A stretch of DNA of 64,000 nt from Pectobacterium sp. CFBP8739 (GCF_013449375.1 NZ_JACDRR010000010.1:1-64000), one strand, 5' to 3'; counted from the stretch's first letter, positions 1-9,767 are shown. Made by a program: numbers and translations. The notes: a model not told the origin generated them from the letters alone.

Positions 1-285
1 CTGCTCCACCCCGCGTCCGTGGATGCGCACTATACTCTCCATAAGCATTGATGCAACCTATTTCTCTAAAAAACGCGGTATTTGGCTGTCAGGTGATTGA
101 TTTACCGCCTTGTAGGCTATTTTGTGACCGCAATGTGGCGGTGGGAGGAAACCCCACCTTTTACTGTGCGCGTGCCGAACGGGATACGCGCGATCCGTGG
201 ATTTATGTGCTGTCCCATTCCTTTCTCGATAGCCGTTTGTTATCGTTCGACGGTAAATTTTTTGATGTAAAAAGCGAGCGCAAAG
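1..285. other. Upstream region of mltA, no gene recognised
   Basis: No coding region here looks real. Short open frames exist on both strands, but they overlap each other and match no family I know. The stretch presumably holds the mltA promoter and leader. I could not pick out a convincing sigma-70 promoter or tRNA, although in E. coli tRNA-Met genes lie next to mltA. Confidence 0.4.
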
Positions 286-1422
286 ATGAAGGGACGGTGG
301 GGAAAATATGTGCTGACCGCAGTGGTCATTGCCATTCTGGCAGGGTGTCAATCTCGGCCAACCGATCGCGGGCAGCAATATAAAGATGGCCACCTCAACC
401 AGCCTCTGGAATTGGTGAATGAGCCGAATGCCAAGGGTAAACCCGTCAATGCACGGGATTTCATGACTCAGGTTTCTGAAATCCGCTCGGCGTCACCGAG
501 TCTCTATACGCGCAATAATACAACCTTTCAGGCGATTGAAAACTGGATGATGTCTGGGGCTGATACTCGTGAACTGAGCAAGTTTGGCCTGAACGCCTGG
601 CAGATGGAAGGCGTCGATAACTTCGGCAACGTGCAGTTCACCGGTTACTACACGCCAGTGCTACAGGCGCGCCATACTCGTCAGGGTGAATTCCGCCATC
701 CTTTATATGCCATGCCATCAAAGGGCAGAAAGAACAGTCGGCTACCGGATCGTGCTGGCATTTATGCTGGTGCACTGGATGACAGGCTGGTTCTCGCCTG
801 GACTAACTCGCTGGTCGATAACTTCATGATGGAAGTGCAGGGCAGCGCCTATATTGATTTTGGCGATGGACGCCCGCTGACGTTCTTCGGCTATGCCGGT
901 AAAAACGGCCATGCCTACCGCAGTATTGGTAAAGTGCTGATCGATCGGGGTGAAGTCCCGCGTGAAGAGATGTCTATGCAGGCCATTCGCAAGTGGGCGG
1001 AGCAGCATTCCGAGTATGAAGTCCGGGAATTGTTTGAGCAGAATCCTTCTTTTGTGTTCTTTAAACCCATGATGTCCGCGCCTGTGAAAGGGGCAAGTGC
1101 CGTGCCGCTGGTGGCGAAAGCCTCTGTTGCCTCTGACCGTTCACTGATTCCGGCGGGCACCGCTTTGTTAATGGAAGTGCCGCTGTTGGATAATGTGGGT
1201 AAATTTACTGGCAAGTATGAAATGCGCCTGATGATTGCACTGGATGTCGGCGGGGCGATTAAAGGCCAGCACTTCGATATGTATCAGGGCATTGGGCCAG
1301 ATGCAGGGCATTCGGCTGGCTTCTATAACCACTATGGGCGGGTCTGGGTATTGAAGAGTGCGCAAAGCAGCCCAGCGAACGGTTCAGGTTCTTCACTGCT
1401 GGTTAATTATCAACAAAACTGA
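286..1422 (+). CDS. mltA: Membrane-bound lytic murein transglycosylase A
   Basis: MltA cleaves the MurNAc-GlcNAc bond of peptidoglycan and leaves 1,6-anhydro-MurNAc ends. It is anchored to the inner face of the outer membrane. The 378-residue product starts with a lipoprotein signal whose lipobox LAGC puts the modified Cys at residue 21. The MltA/3D fold follows, with the stretch VQFTGYYTPVLQARH near residue 116 and the C-terminal motif IALDVGGAIKG near residue 318; the Asp in that motif is the family's catalytic acid. Length is close to the E. coli enzyme (365). The next gene begins 18 bp downstream. The assignment is firm from family motifs and the tcdA-csd neighbourhood. Confidence 0.96.
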   Translation: MKGRWGKYVLTAVVIAILAGCQSRPTDRGQQYKDGHLNQPLELVNEPNAKGKPVNARDFMTQVSEIRSASPSLYTRNNTTFQAIENWMMSGADTRELSKFGLNAWQMEGVDNFGNVQFTGYYTPVLQARHTRQGEFRHPLYAMPSKGRKNSRLPDRAGIYAGALDDRLVLAWTNSLVDNFMMEVQGSAYIDFGDGRPLTFFGYAGKNGHAYRSIGKVLIDRGEVPREEMSMQAIRKWAEQHSEYEVRELFEQNPSFVFFKPMMSAPVKGASAVPLVAKASVASDRSLIPAGTALLMEVPLLDNVGKFTGKYEMRLMIALDVGGAIKGQHFDMYQGIGPDAGHSAGFYNHYGRVWVLKSAQSSPANGSGSSLLVNYQQN

Positions 1423-1440
1423 TTCTTCTCTGAGGTTGTC

Positions 1441-3699
1441 ATGGCGATTAAACGTTATCCGCATCTTGCGCATTGGGGCGCGTTTACCGCTGTGGTGGAA
1501 GATGGCAGGCTGATCCGATGTGAGCCCTTTGCGGGCGATCCCGCTCCTTCCCCTATGCTCGATTCCATCGTGCCGCTGGTGTATTCCGACCGACGTATCC
1601 GTCGGCCTTCGGTGCGGCGTTCCTGGCTCCAGAAACGTGAGAATAGCGACAGAACGCTGCGTGGCCGAGAAGACTTTGTTGAAGTGGATTGGGATGTGGC
1701 GCTCGATCTGGTTGCGCAGGAGAATCGCCGTATTCGCGATCGCTACGGTGCGGATGGCCTGTTTGCCGGTTCCTACGGCTGGTCATCTGCCGGGCGCTAT
1801 CACCATGCGCGTTCTCAGGTACGACGTTTCTATTTCTCCGGCGGTGGCGCGGTCGATCAGCAGGGGAATTACAGCTGGGGCGCAGCGCAGTTCTTCCTGC
1901 CGTACGTGATTGGCACCTTCCATCCTCTGACGGGCAAGGTGACGGAATGGCGCAGCGTCGCCGAGCACTGTGATATTTTCCTCGCGTTTGGTGGTCTGGC
2001 GCTGAAAAACGCGCAGGTGGCCTCCGGCGGTGCTGGGCACCACACCTTGAAGCCCGCGCTGGAAACGCTGGTGGCGAAAGGGATTCCGGTCATTAACATC
2101 AGCCCGATGCGCGATGACTGCCCTGAATTTGTGAATGCCGAGTGGATTCCAATCCGTCCGAATACTGATGTCGCTCTGATGCTGGCGCTGGGCTATGAGA
2201 TTCAGCGTTTGGGCGCTGACGATAAGGATTTCCTGCAACGCTACTGTGTTGGTTACGAGCAACTGAGTGACTACTTGCATGGTCGCGGCGATGGCGTGGT
2301 GAAAACGCCCGAATGGGCCAGCGACATCACGGGCATTCCCGCTGAACGTATTCGGCGTCTGGCGCAGCAGTTGATCGGTGTGCGCAGCTTTATTACCTGT
2401 TCTTACTCTGTGCAGCGCGCGCATCGCGGTGAGCAGCCATACTGGATGATGATTGCGCTGTCTTCGATGTTGGGGCAAGTGGGGTTGCCCGGCGGCGGAT
2501 TCTCCTTCGGTCATGGTTCGATGAATAGCGTGGGCAACGAGCGTATTTCAACGCCTGCGCCAGCTTCGCCTTCCAGCCCGAATGCGGGGCGAGCGATCCC
2601 CGTGGCGCGCATTGCCGATATGCTCTTGCATCCCGGTACGCCTTATACCTTTCAGGGCGAAACCCATACTTATCCCGATATTCATCTGATTCACTGGGCG
2701 GGCGGTAATCCGTTCCATCATCACCAGCAGTTGAACCGTCTGGTGGACGGCTGGCGCAAACCGGATACGGTGATTGTGCAGGATATCGTCTGGACGCCAG
2801 CCGCGCAGATGGCGGATATCGTACTGCCCGTGACGACCACGTTGGAGCGTAATGATATCGGTGGGTCGTCCCGCGATCGCTTTATTTTTGCCATGCATCA
2901 GGCGATTACGCCGCAGCATCAGGCGCGTAATGACGTGGATATCTTCAACGAGTTGGCGGAACGCTTGGGTTATGGCGACACGTTCACGCAAAATCGCAGT
3001 GAGTGGCAGTGGTTAGAACACCTTTATGACGAGTGCCGTTCAAGACAGCGAGGCGTTGCTGATAACTGGCCGTCATTCGAGGATTTCTGGCAGCAGGGAT
3101 ATGTCGAAATCCCGATGGATGAAAAGCCATTTGTGTTCTTTGAGGATTTCCGCCGCGATCCGCAGCAGCATGCACTCAGCACGCCCAGTGGTAAAATTGA
3201 ACTGTTTAGCTCCGCGATTGCCAGCTATGGCTATGCCGATTTTGCACCGCACCCAGAGTGGCAGCCTCCCGTTGAATGGCTGGGAGCCAAAAGCACGGAA
3301 GAATGGCCGCTGCACTTTATCTCCATTCAGCCGTCCGACCGTTTGCACAGCCAACTGGCCGCGACGCCGCAGGTTGCCGCGAATAAAACCGCAGGAAAAG
3401 AGACGCTTTACATGCACCCGCAGGATGCTGCTGCGCGGGATATCGCCGACCGTTCGCAGGTGGAAGTTAGAAATGCGCGTGGTCGTATTCTGGCTGGCGT
3501 ACAGATTACTGACGGCGTCACGCCGGGCGTGGTGATTATGTCCACCGGTGCCTGGTTTGAGCCTGGATTTGGTCAGAAAACGTGGCATCCGGTTGAACAG
3601 TCTGGCAATGCGAATGTACTGACGCTGGATATCGGCACGTCGCCGCTCACACAGGGGCCGAATGCCATGAGCTGTCTGGTAGATGTCGTGCGGATTTAG
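1441..3699 (+). CDS. bisC: BisC-type molybdopterin oxidoreductase (biotin/methionine sulfoxide reductase)
   Basis: A 752-residue member of the DMSO reductase family. It lacks an N-terminal Fe-S cysteine motif and a twin-arginine signal, which points to a cytoplasmic BisC-like enzyme rather than periplasmic TorA/TorZ. The motif YGWSSAGRYHHARSQ near residue 114 should contain the Ser ligand to molybdenum. Further typical stretches are WGAAQFFLPYVIGT and GGGFSFGHGSMNSVGNERIS. The C-terminal molybdopterin-dinucleotide-binding domain starts near residue 620. The likely role is reduction of biotin sulfoxide or free methionine sulfoxide with bis-MGD cofactor. GAGG lies 5 bases before the ATG. The exact substrate (S-oxide versus N-oxide) cannot be settled from sequence. 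Confidence 0.85.
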   Translation: MAIKRYPHLAHWGAFTAVVEDGRLIRCEPFAGDPAPSPMLDSIVPLVYSDRRIRRPSVRRSWLQKRENSDRTLRGREDFVEVDWDVALDLVAQENRRIRDRYGADGLFAGSYGWSSAGRYHHARSQVRRFYFSGGGAVDQQGNYSWGAAQFFLPYVIGTFHPLTGKVTEWRSVAEHCDIFLAFGGLALKNAQVASGGAGHHTLKPALETLVAKGIPVINISPMRDDCPEFVNAEWIPIRPNTDVALMLALGYEIQRLGADDKDFLQRYCVGYEQLSDYLHGRGDGVVKTPEWASDITGIPAERIRRLAQQLIGVRSFITCSYSVQRAHRGEQPYWMMIALSSMLGQVGLPGGGFSFGHGSMNSVGNERISTPAPASPSSPNAGRAIPVARIADMLLHPGTPYTFQGETHTYPDIHLIHWAGGNPFHHHQQLNRLVDGWRKPDTVIVQDIVWTPAAQMADIVLPVTTTLERNDIGGSSRDRFIFAMHQAITPQHQARNDVDIFNELAERLGYGDTFTQNRSEWQWLEHLYDECRSRQRGVADNWPSFEDFWQQGYVEIPMDEKPFVFFEDFRRDPQQHALSTPSGKIELFSSAIASYGYADFAPHPEWQPPVEWLGAKSTEEWPLHFISIQPSDRLHSQLAATPQVAANKTAGKETLYMHPQDAAARDIADRSQVEVRNARGRILAGVQITDGVTPGVVIMSTGAWFEPGFGQKTWHPVEQSGNANVLTLDIGTSPLTQGPNAMSCLVDVVRI

Positions 3700-3766
3700 C
3701 GCTATCCTGAGCCGCTTTTTTCGCTGTGTTATTCTTCTGTGATTTTGTTTTCGTAAGGTTGGTTGA

Positions 3767-4579
3767 ATGAGTACGCAATTATCCGAAGCCTATTTGCAAC
3801 GTTTCGGCGGCACCGCGCGGTTATATGGTCAACAGGCGCTGGCGTTGTTTTCCCAGGCTCACGTTTGCGTGATTGGCATTGGTGGCGTCGGTTCCTGGGC
3901 GGCTGAGGCGCTGGCGCGTACCGGCATCGGCGCGATTACGCTTATCGATATGGATGATGTGTGCGTCAGTAATACCAACCGCCAGATCCATGCGCTGCGT
4001 CAGCACACTGGGCAGTCGAAGACGGAAGTGATGGCGGAACGTATTCTGGCGATCAACCCGGAATGTCGCGTCACCTGCGTGGATGATTTCATTAGCGCGG
4101 AAAACGTGGCCGAGCTGCTCGATAAAAACTTCAGCTATGTGATTGATGCCATCGACAGCGTACGCCCGAAGGCGGCGCTGCTCTCTTACTGTCGCCGCTA
4201 TAAGATTCCAGTGGTGACAACCGGCGGTGCAGGTGGGCAGATCGATCCGACTCGGATTGAAGTGGTCGATCTGGCGAAAACGATTCAGGATCCGCTGGCG
4301 GCCAAGCTGCGCGAGCGGTTAAAGCATGATTTTAACGTGGTGAAGAACAGCAAAGGAAAGCTGGGGATCGACTGCGTGTTTTCCAGCGAGCCGCTGGTTT
4401 ATCCGCAGCCTGACGGTTCCGTTTGTGCCTCGCGCAGTACGGCAGATGGCGTAATGCGTATGGATTGTGCGTCAGGCTTTGGCGCCGCGACGATGGTCAC
4501 CGCAACCTTCGGGTTTGTTGCAGTATCCCATGCGTTGAAGAAGATGATGGCGAAAAGGGAAAGAGCATCTGCGACGTAA
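3767..4579 (+). CDS. tcdA: tRNA threonylcarbamoyladenosine dehydratase TcdA
   Basis: TcdA (CsdL/YgdL) is an E1-like enzyme that uses ATP to convert t6A37 of tRNA into cyclic ct6A. The 270-residue product has the nucleotide-binding glycine motif GIGGVGSWAAEALARTGIG near residue 37, followed by the acidic strand LIDMDDVCVSNTNRQ. It also has the family's Cys-containing segment CVFSSEPLVYPQPDGSV. It is convergent with csdE-csdA, which supply the sulfur-relay partners known to work with it in E. coli. AAGG precedes the ATG at normal spacing. Length matches E. coli (268). Confidence 0.95.
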   Translation: MSTQLSEAYLQRFGGTARLYGQQALALFSQAHVCVIGIGGVGSWAAEALARTGIGAITLIDMDDVCVSNTNRQIHALRQHTGQSKTEVMAERILAINPECRVTCVDDFISAENVAELLDKNFSYVIDAIDSVRPKAALLSYCRRYKIPVVTTGGAGGQIDPTRIEVVDLAKTIQDPLAAKLRERLKHDFNVVKNSKGKLGIDCVFSSEPLVYPQPDGSVCASRSTADGVMRMDCASGFGAATMVTATFGFVAVSHALKKMMAKRERASAT

Positions 4580-4631
4580 CAGGTGTTTGTGACAAAATAA
4601 AGCCTGTGGTGCAGAAGTCGCGCGAATCTTG

Positions 4632-5105
4632 CTATTTTCCCGTTGCTTCGTGTTCCGCAATGTCTCGGATTCTGGCGGTCAACGCAGCCAGCCCGCTTGA
4701 ACGTGAAGCGCTGAGCTGAGCGCGTAACCCCAGCATGTCAAAGAGCGCCAGCGGATCGTGCTGCAATAGCGTATCTGGCGTTTTTCCCTCAACGGCGGTT
4801 AGCAACACCGCCAGTAATCCCCGTACGATGCGTCCGTCGCTGTCACCGTAAAAATGCAAGCTGCCATCTTCCTGACGTTGATAACCCAGCCAGACGCGAT
4901 TTTCACAGCCGGATAATGAAATCTCGTCTGTTTTCAGCCCCTCAGGCAGTGCTGGCAGCGCTTTTGCCAACAAAATGAGCTGCCGATAGCGATCTTCCCA
5001 TGCGCGACAGGTATCGAAGCGCGCCAGCAGTTCGGTGGCGGTGATGGCGTGGCCGAAAGGGTGCCTGTGCTCAAAAGGATACATAGCGTCAGTTGTCTCG
5101 TTCAT
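4632..5105 (-). CDS. csdE: Sulfur acceptor protein CsdE (SufE-like)
   Basis: CsdE accepts sulfane sulfur from the desulfurase CsdA and stimulates its activity; in E. coli it also interacts with TcdA. The 157-residue protein contains the SufE-family motif [10 protein letters not shown] near residue 66, whose Cys is the acceptor. The stretch [18 protein letters not shown] is also typical. It starts three bases after the csdA stop, so the two genes form a translationally coupled operon. No clear ribosome-binding site precedes the first ATG, and an internal ATG seven codons later is possible. Confidence 0.93.
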   Translation of the reverse strand: MNETTDAMYPFEHRHPFGHAITATELLARFDTCRAWEDRYRQLILLAKALPALPEGLKTDEISLSGCENRVWLGYQRQEDGSLHFYGDSDGRIVRGLLAVLLTAVEGKTPDTLLQHDPLALFDMLGLRAQLSASRSSGLAALTARIRDIAEHEATGK

Positions 5106-5108
5106 GGT

Positions 5109-6314
5109 TTAGTCAATCAGTAATTCAAGGGCGTTGCCTACCGCGGCGATCAGCGCGGCAACATCCTGTTGGTTATTGTACGGAGCAAATGAGGCGCGAA
5201 GCGTGCCGCTGACGCCGAGTACGTCCATCAGCGGCTGCGCACAGTGATGCCCAGCACGCAGTGCGATGCCACTTTCTGCTAACAGCGTCACCAGATCGCT
5301 GTGATGCACATCGGCAATATCAAAGGACAGTACGCTGGACTGCGGGCTACGGAAGCTGCGAAAGCCGGGGAACTGCGCCAGATGGGTTTCGGCAAGCTGC
5401 GCTAAATGCTGGCTGTGCTGTTCCGCCGCGTGCCACTCCTGCTCGCTGAGCCAGTCTAACGCCGCAGACAGGCCAAGCACGCCGGCAATGTGTGGCGTTC
5501 CCGCTTCAAACCGCTGTGGAATCGCCTGCGGTTTAAAGCCATCAAAGGACACCTGCGTCATCATTTTTCCACCGCCTTGCCACGGCATCATGCTTTCCAG
5601 CAAGGCGGTTTTGCCGTACAACACGCCGATCCCCGTTGGGGCATACAGTTTGTGCCCAGAAAACGCATAGAAATCAATATCCAGCGCTTGTACATCTGGC
5701 GGGCAGTGAACTATGCCCTGCGCGCCGTCAACCATCACTACCGCGCCATAGCGGTGAGCCAGCGCAATGGCGCGCGCCAGATCGGGCTGACCGCCTGTCA
5801 CGTTTGACATTTGCCCCAGCGCCAGCAGACGAGTTTTGGGGGTGATTAACGTGGCGAGCTGCTCAACATCCGGTAAGAAGTCTGTGCCTATCGGTAACTT
5901 CACCACTTTTGCGCCGGTTTGCTGTGCCACCATTAGCCATGGAATGAGGTTAGCGTGATGCTCCGCCTCACTTACAACAATCTCATCACCCGGTTGAAGG
6001 CGAGGGCGAGCATAGCTCTGCGCGACCAGATTGATCGCTTCCGTTGTGCCTCTGGTCCAGACAATGGAACGCGGATCGTCCGCGTGGAGTAAGGTAGCGA
6101 CTTGCTCTCGAGCGCCTTCAAAGCGCTGGGTCAACGCCTGCGCACCGCGATGCTGGCTGCGATGCACCGTGCCACTCTCGCTGCAATAGAATGCTTGTAC
6201 CGCATCAATAACGGGCTGTAGTTTCAGCGCGGTCGCGGCGCTATCAAGATAGACCGTTGAATGCTGGAGGGCGGGGAACGGTTGGCGAAAGGTGGCGGGG
6301 TTAAACGGTGTCAT
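5109..6314 (-). CDS. csdA: Cysteine desulfurase CsdA
   Basis: A PLP-dependent enzyme that converts L-cysteine to alanine and passes persulfide to CsdE. The PLP lysine lies in FSGHKLYAPTGIG, and the catalytic Cys is in GIALRAGHHCAQPLMD near the C terminus. I chose the ATG at 6314 rather than the in-frame one two codons upstream: GAGGA sits 5 bases before it, and it gives 401 residues, the E. coli length. It is the first gene of a leftward csdA-csdE pair. SufS and IscS are the other members of the fold, but the csdE/tcdA neighbourhood identifies CsdA. Confidence 0.95.
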   Translation of the reverse strand: MTPFNPATFRQPFPALQHSTVYLDSAATALKLQPVIDAVQAFYCSESGTVHRSQHRGAQALTQRFEGAREQVATLLHADDPRSIVWTRGTTEAINLVAQSYARPRLQPGDEIVVSEAEHHANLIPWLMVAQQTGAKVVKLPIGTDFLPDVEQLATLITPKTRLLALGQMSNVTGGQPDLARAIALAHRYGAVVMVDGAQGIVHCPPDVQALDIDFYAFSGHKLYAPTGIGVLYGKTALLESMMPWQGGGKMMTQVSFDGFKPQAIPQRFEAGTPHIAGVLGLSAALDWLSEQEWHAAEQHSQHLAQLAETHLAQFPGFRSFRSPQSSVLSFDIADVHHSDLVTLLAESGIALRAGHHCAQPLMDVLGVSGTLRASFAPYNNQQDVAALIAAVGNALELLID

Positions 6315-6497
6315 GAGCATCCTCTTTTGGAGGGCAGATCCTGTCCCATTTTGTTGAGAGAGACAAGTTTAGGACTATGCCTAATGCGATTTTATGGAAA
6401 AAAAAGCAACTATTGCTACGCTTTAAAGTGTTAATTTTCAGGATTTCCTGATGAATATGGTTAATTAGAAAATATTTAAATTCATTGAGGGTTAACT

Positions 6498-6719
6498 ATG
6501 AAGAATAAAATTTCTATTTTTGCCGCTATCGTGATGGCGTTTTCTCTGGCAGCCTGTTCCAGTAATTACGTCATGCATACCAATGACGGGCGCACCATCG
6601 TTGCAGAGGGGAAACCGAAGGTTGATGATGAGACGGGGATGATCAGCTATACCGATGCCTACGGTCAGCAGCAGCAAATTAACCGTGATAATGTGAAAGA
6701 AATGGCAAAAGAGAAGTAG
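6498..6719 (+). CDS. Small YgdI/YgdR-family lipoprotein
   Basis: A 73-residue protein with a lipoprotein signal (SLAACSSN; lipidated Cys at residue 20) and a DUF903 domain containing VMHTNDGRTIVAEGKP and YTDAYGQQQQINRDNVKEM. These form a small SH3-like beta fold common to YgdI, YgdR and YsaB. The position before gcvB/gcvA matches ygdI/ygdR of E. coli; I cannot say which of the two it descends from. The function of the family is unknown. A purine-rich stretch (GAGGG) lies ahead of the ATG. Confidence 0.88.
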   Translation: MKNKISIFAAIVMAFSLAACSSNYVMHTNDGRTIVAEGKPKVDDETGMISYTDAYGQQQQINRDNVKEMAKEK

Positions 6720-6806
6720 TGCTGCTTGCTTACCACTGCACGTTGCCCGTTAAGCCTTGTCAGACTCAGATAGGTGTGACATGGCATTCAGGTGTGAAAC
6801 GCAGGC

Positions 6807-6833
6807 AAAAAAAAGCACCGCAATTTGCGGTGC
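6807..6833 (-). terminator. GcvB rho-independent terminator
   Basis: Perfect inverted repeat GCACCGCAA/TTGCGGTGC (6815-6833) followed on the minus strand by eight T residues (6807-6814). It forms the 3' end and likely Hfq-binding tail of GcvB. Confidence 0.95.
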
Positions 6834-7005
6834 TACACAAAAAATCACTTTGGACAGACAGGGTAAATGTACAGGAAGTGAATAGGGTAGACTCGCTACC
6901 ACATCTGCAAAGGGCAGACAAACAAATAGCAAACACAACATCACAACCACAAGCCAAAAGCACCTCAGGTCACCCCTCCGCACTTTTCGTTCCGGCCCAG
7001 GAAGT
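6807..7005 (-). ncRNA. gcvB: GcvB small RNA
   Basis: GcvB is an Hfq-dependent sRNA that represses many amino-acid and peptide transporter mRNAs. Read on the minus strand, the RNA begins ACTTCCTGGGCCGGAACG, nearly identical to the E. coli 5' end. It contains the G/U-rich R1 seed region (complement of about 6921-6958) and the conserved block TTCACTTCCTGTACATTTAC. It ends in a perfect hairpin followed by eight U. Length is about 199 nt (E. coli about 206). The position divergent from gcvA, which activates it in E. coli, agrees. The segment between the first hairpin and R1 differs from E. coli. Confidence 0.96.
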
Positions 7006-7011
7006 TGCGCT

Positions 7012-7040
7012 AATATAGGTATTTGCTGGTACATCCTCAA
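7012..7040 (-). promoter_or_regulatory. gcvB promoter
   Basis: On the minus strand TTGAGG (7035-7040) and TATATT (7012-7017) are separated by exactly 17 bases, and the GcvB 5' end follows seven bases after the -10 box. The strong hexamers fit the high expression of this RNA. GcvA sites should lie just upstream between here and gcvA, but I did not define them. Confidence 0.8.
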
Positions 7041-7255
7041 CGGACAAATTATAATGTCTCGGATTATAAAAACTAATAGATGTACCCGTCATCTTTTCGT
7101 TGCAGAGAATCCGGCTATTGCCACTGGCATTAATCGCTTAGCCAGCTAATTGGCAGGCGATCTTGCCCTTTGTTGCCTTTCTGCATCTTAAGATTTAATG
7201 GGTACGAATGTACCTGATAAATCGCTGATTTAGCGTAAACCAAAAGATTTCATTC

Positions 7256-8179
7256 ATGTCAAAACGTCTCCCACCGCTCAACGCATTGCGCGTTTTTGAT
7301 GCGGCGGCTCGCCATTTAAGCTTTACCAAAGCGGCAGAAGAACTGTTTGTTACGCAGGCTGCCGTCAGTCACCAGATTAAGTCACTGGAAGATTTTCTGG
7401 GGCTTAAATTATTCCGCCGTCGTAATCGCTCCCTGCTACTGACGGAAGAGGGACAAAGTTACTATCTTGATATCAAAGAGATCTTCTCCTCTTTGAATGA
7501 CGCGACCCGTAAGCTGCAATCCCGCAGTGCCAAAGGCGCGTTAACGGTCAGCCTGTTGCCCAGCTTTGCCATTCATTGGCTGGTGCCGCGTCTGTCGAGT
7601 TTTAACTCCGACTATCCGGGAATTGATGTGCGTATTCAGGCGGTGGATCGCGATGAAGATCGGCTGGCGGATGACGTGGATGTCGCGATTTTCTACGGTC
7701 GCGGAAACTGGCCGGGGTTGCGGGTAGAAAAACTGTACGCTGAGTATCTTTTGCCAGTTTGTTCGCCAGCGTTGCTGACGGGGAATCACCCGTTAAAAAC
7801 GCCGGATGATTTGGTCGCACACACACTGTTGCACGATGCGTCGCGTCGTGACTGGCTGTCCTATACGCGCCAGCTTGGTGTGCAGATTAACGTACAGCAA
7901 GGGCCGATTTTCAGCCACAGCGCGATGGTGTTGCAGGCGGCGATTCACGGGCAGGGCGTCGCGCTGGCAAATAATGTGATGGCACAGACGGAAATCGAAG
8001 CCGGGCGTTTGGTATGCCCGTTTAACGATGTGCTGGTCAGCCGGAACGCTTTTTATCTGGTATGTCATGACAGTCAGGCAGAACTGGGTAAAATAGCCGC
8101 CTTTCGTCATTGGATTCTGGCGCGGGCAGCCAGCGAGCAAGAAAAATTTCGTTTTCGCTATGACAACGGCACGCGCTGA
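7256..8179 (+). CDS. gcvA: Glycine cleavage system LysR-type regulator GcvA
   Basis: A 307-residue LysR-family regulator. The N-terminal helix-turn-helix reads LSFTKAAEELFVTQAAVSHQ, and a substrate-binding domain follows. In E. coli GcvA activates the gcvTHP operon with glycine, represses it with purines through GcvR, and activates gcvB. Divergent placement from gcvB is the classic arrangement and supports the assignment over other LysR proteins (AmpR is the nearest relative). The C-terminal tail is a few residues longer than in E. coli. Confidence 0.95.
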   Translation: MSKRLPPLNALRVFDAAARHLSFTKAAEELFVTQAAVSHQIKSLEDFLGLKLFRRRNRSLLLTEEGQSYYLDIKEIFSSLNDATRKLQSRSAKGALTVSLLPSFAIHWLVPRLSSFNSDYPGIDVRIQAVDRDEDRLADDVDVAIFYGRGNWPGLRVEKLYAEYLLPVCSPALLTGNHPLKTPDDLVAHTLLHDASRRDWLSYTRQLGVQINVQQGPIFSHSAMVLQAAIHGQGVALANNVMAQTEIEAGRLVCPFNDVLVSRNAFYLVCHDSQAELGKIAAFRHWILARAASEQEKFRFRYDNGTR

Positions 8180-8278
8180 GGCCGTGTGGCTGTCGAAGGT
8201 TGAGTGACCGAATAACTCACGTAGATAATTTATGCAGATAGCTACGATGATAGATAACAACGATTATAGGTAACTACG

Positions 8279-8674
8279 ATGAATAGTCGTTTCATGCTGG
8301 TGTTTGCTGCTATCAGCGGCTTCACTTTTGTCGCGCTGGGCGCGTTTGGTTCCCATGTTCTTAGCAAGACGCTGGGTGCAACAGAACTGGGCTGGTTGAA
8401 AACCGGCCTTGAATATCAGGCATTTCATACGCTAGCGATTCTGGCGCTGGCGGTTGCGATGCAACAGCGAACCAATCTGTGGTTTTACTGGAGCAGCGTT
8501 TTTCTGGCGTTGGGAACGGTACTCTTCAGTGGAAGTTTGTACTGTCTGGCGCTTTCTCACCTGAAACTGTGGGTTTATGTGACGCCGATTGGCGGAACCT
8601 GTTTTCTGGTGGGATGGATATTATTATTGATTGGCGCACTGCGTCTGAAGAGAAAGGCTGAACGCCATGAATAA
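8279..8674 (+). CDS. ygdD: DUF423 inner-membrane protein YgdD
   Basis: A 131-residue hydrophobic protein with four predicted membrane helices: near residues 5-22, 43-62, 68-90 and 98-120. The motif [14 protein letters not shown] is characteristic of DUF423. Its biochemical role is unknown. The same gcvA-ygdD-rlmM order is found in E. coli. Its end overlaps the rlmM start by 8 bases, indicating translational coupling. Confidence 0.93.
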   Translation: MNSRFMLVFAAISGFTFVALGAFGSHVLSKTLGATELGWLKTGLEYQAFHTLAILALAVAMQQRTNLWFYWSSVFLALGTVLFSGSLYCLALSHLKLWVYVTPIGGTCFLVGWILLLIGALRLKRKAERHE

Positions 8675-9767
8675 AGTCGTTTTGTATTGCCGTCCTGGGT
8701 TTGAGAAAGAGTGTGCGGCGGAAATAACGGAAAAAGCTACGCAGCATAATGCGTTCGGCTTTGCGCGGGTAAAAGAAAACAGCGGTTACGTGGTGTTTGA
8801 GTGCTATCAGCATGAAGATGCTGAGCGTTTGGTGAAAACACTGCCGTTTCATGAGCTGATTTTTGCCCGTCAGATGTTCGTAAGTGGTGAACTACTGCGC
8901 GATTTGCCGCCAGAAGATCGTATCACGCCAATTGTCGGTATGTTGTCGGGGGCTATTGAACGGGCGGGAGAGCTGCGCGTTGAAGTTCCTGACACCAACG
9001 AAAGCAAAGAACTGATGAAATTCTGCCGCAAATTCACCGTGCCGCTGCGTGCGGCATTGCGCGAACATAAAATTCTGTTGGGCTATGAAAAAGCGGATCG
9101 GCCGGTACTACATGTGCTGTTCATTGCGCCAGGCTGCTGCTATGTCGGCTATTCCTATAGCAACAACAATTCACCGTTTTACATGGGTATCCCACGGCTT
9201 AAATTCCCTTCTGATGCGCCAAGCCGTTCGACGTTAAAACTGGAAGAAGCGTTCCACGTCTTTATTCCTGCGGATGAATGGGATGAACGCTTGGGCAGCG
9301 GAATGTATGCGGTGGATCTAGGCGCGTGTCCCGGCGGTTGGACTTACCAACTGGTGAAACGCAGCATGATGGTTTATGCGGTAGACAACGGCCCAATGGC
9401 ACCGAGCCTGATGGAGACTGGGCAGGTGATGCACCATCAGGCGGACGGCTTCCGCTTTGAACCGCCGCGTAATAATGTGTACTGGCTGGTGTGCGATATG
9501 GTAGAGAAGCCCGCGAAAGTTACCAGCCTGATGAGTGATTGGCTGATCAAGGGTTGGTGTCGCGAGGCCATTTTCAACCTGAAATTGCCGATGAAGAAAC
9601 GCTATGAAGAGGTGTCGCAGAATCTGGCCGTGCTGCGTGAACGCCTGAGCGAAAATGGGATTAATGCTGAAGTGCATGCCAGGCATTTGTACCATGACCG
9701 CGAGGAAATCACCGTACACGTTCGTCGTTTCTGGAGCGCAGTGCCTGGCCGTCGCGACGAGCGGTAA
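8667..9767 (+). CDS. rlmM: 23S rRNA (cytidine-2498-2'-O)-methyltransferase RlmM
   Basis: RlmM methylates the 2'-OH of C2498 in 23S rRNA using S-adenosylmethionine. The 366-residue protein has an N-terminal THUMP-like domain. The RrmJ-type methyltransferase domain starts near residue 190, with the SAM motif [13 protein letters not shown] and the catalytic lysine segment [13 protein letters not shown]. Length equals E. coli RlmM. It overlaps ygdD by 8 bases. Its transcript would run straight into the structured repeat at 9791. Confidence 0.96.
   Translation: MNKVVLYCRPGFEKECAAEITEKATQHNAFGFARVKENSGYVVFECYQHEDAERLVKTLPFHELIFARQMFVSGELLRDLPPEDRITPIVGMLSGAIERAGELRVEVPDTNESKELMKFCRKFTVPLRAALREHKILLGYEKADRPVLHVLFIAPGCCYVGYSYSNNNSPFYMGIPRLKFPSDAPSRSTLKLEEAFHVFIPADEWDERLGSGMYAVDLGACPGGWTYQLVKRSMMVYAVDNGPMAPSLMETGQVMHHQADGFRFEPPRNNVYWLVCDMVEKPAKVTSLMSDWLIKGWCREAIFNLKLPMKKRYEEVSQNLAVLRERLSENGINAEVHARHLYHDREEITVHVRRFWSAVPGRRDER

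Noticed and set aside
1783-2514. A 243-codon open frame antisense to bisC
   Set aside because: It lies inside the molybdoenzyme gene, matches no family and has no start signals; it is a GC-rich shadow frame.
6719-7040. Two opposed open frames of about 97 codons between the YgdI/R gene and gcvA
   Set aside because: They lie over the GcvB RNA, which is supported by promoter, terminator and conserved segments.
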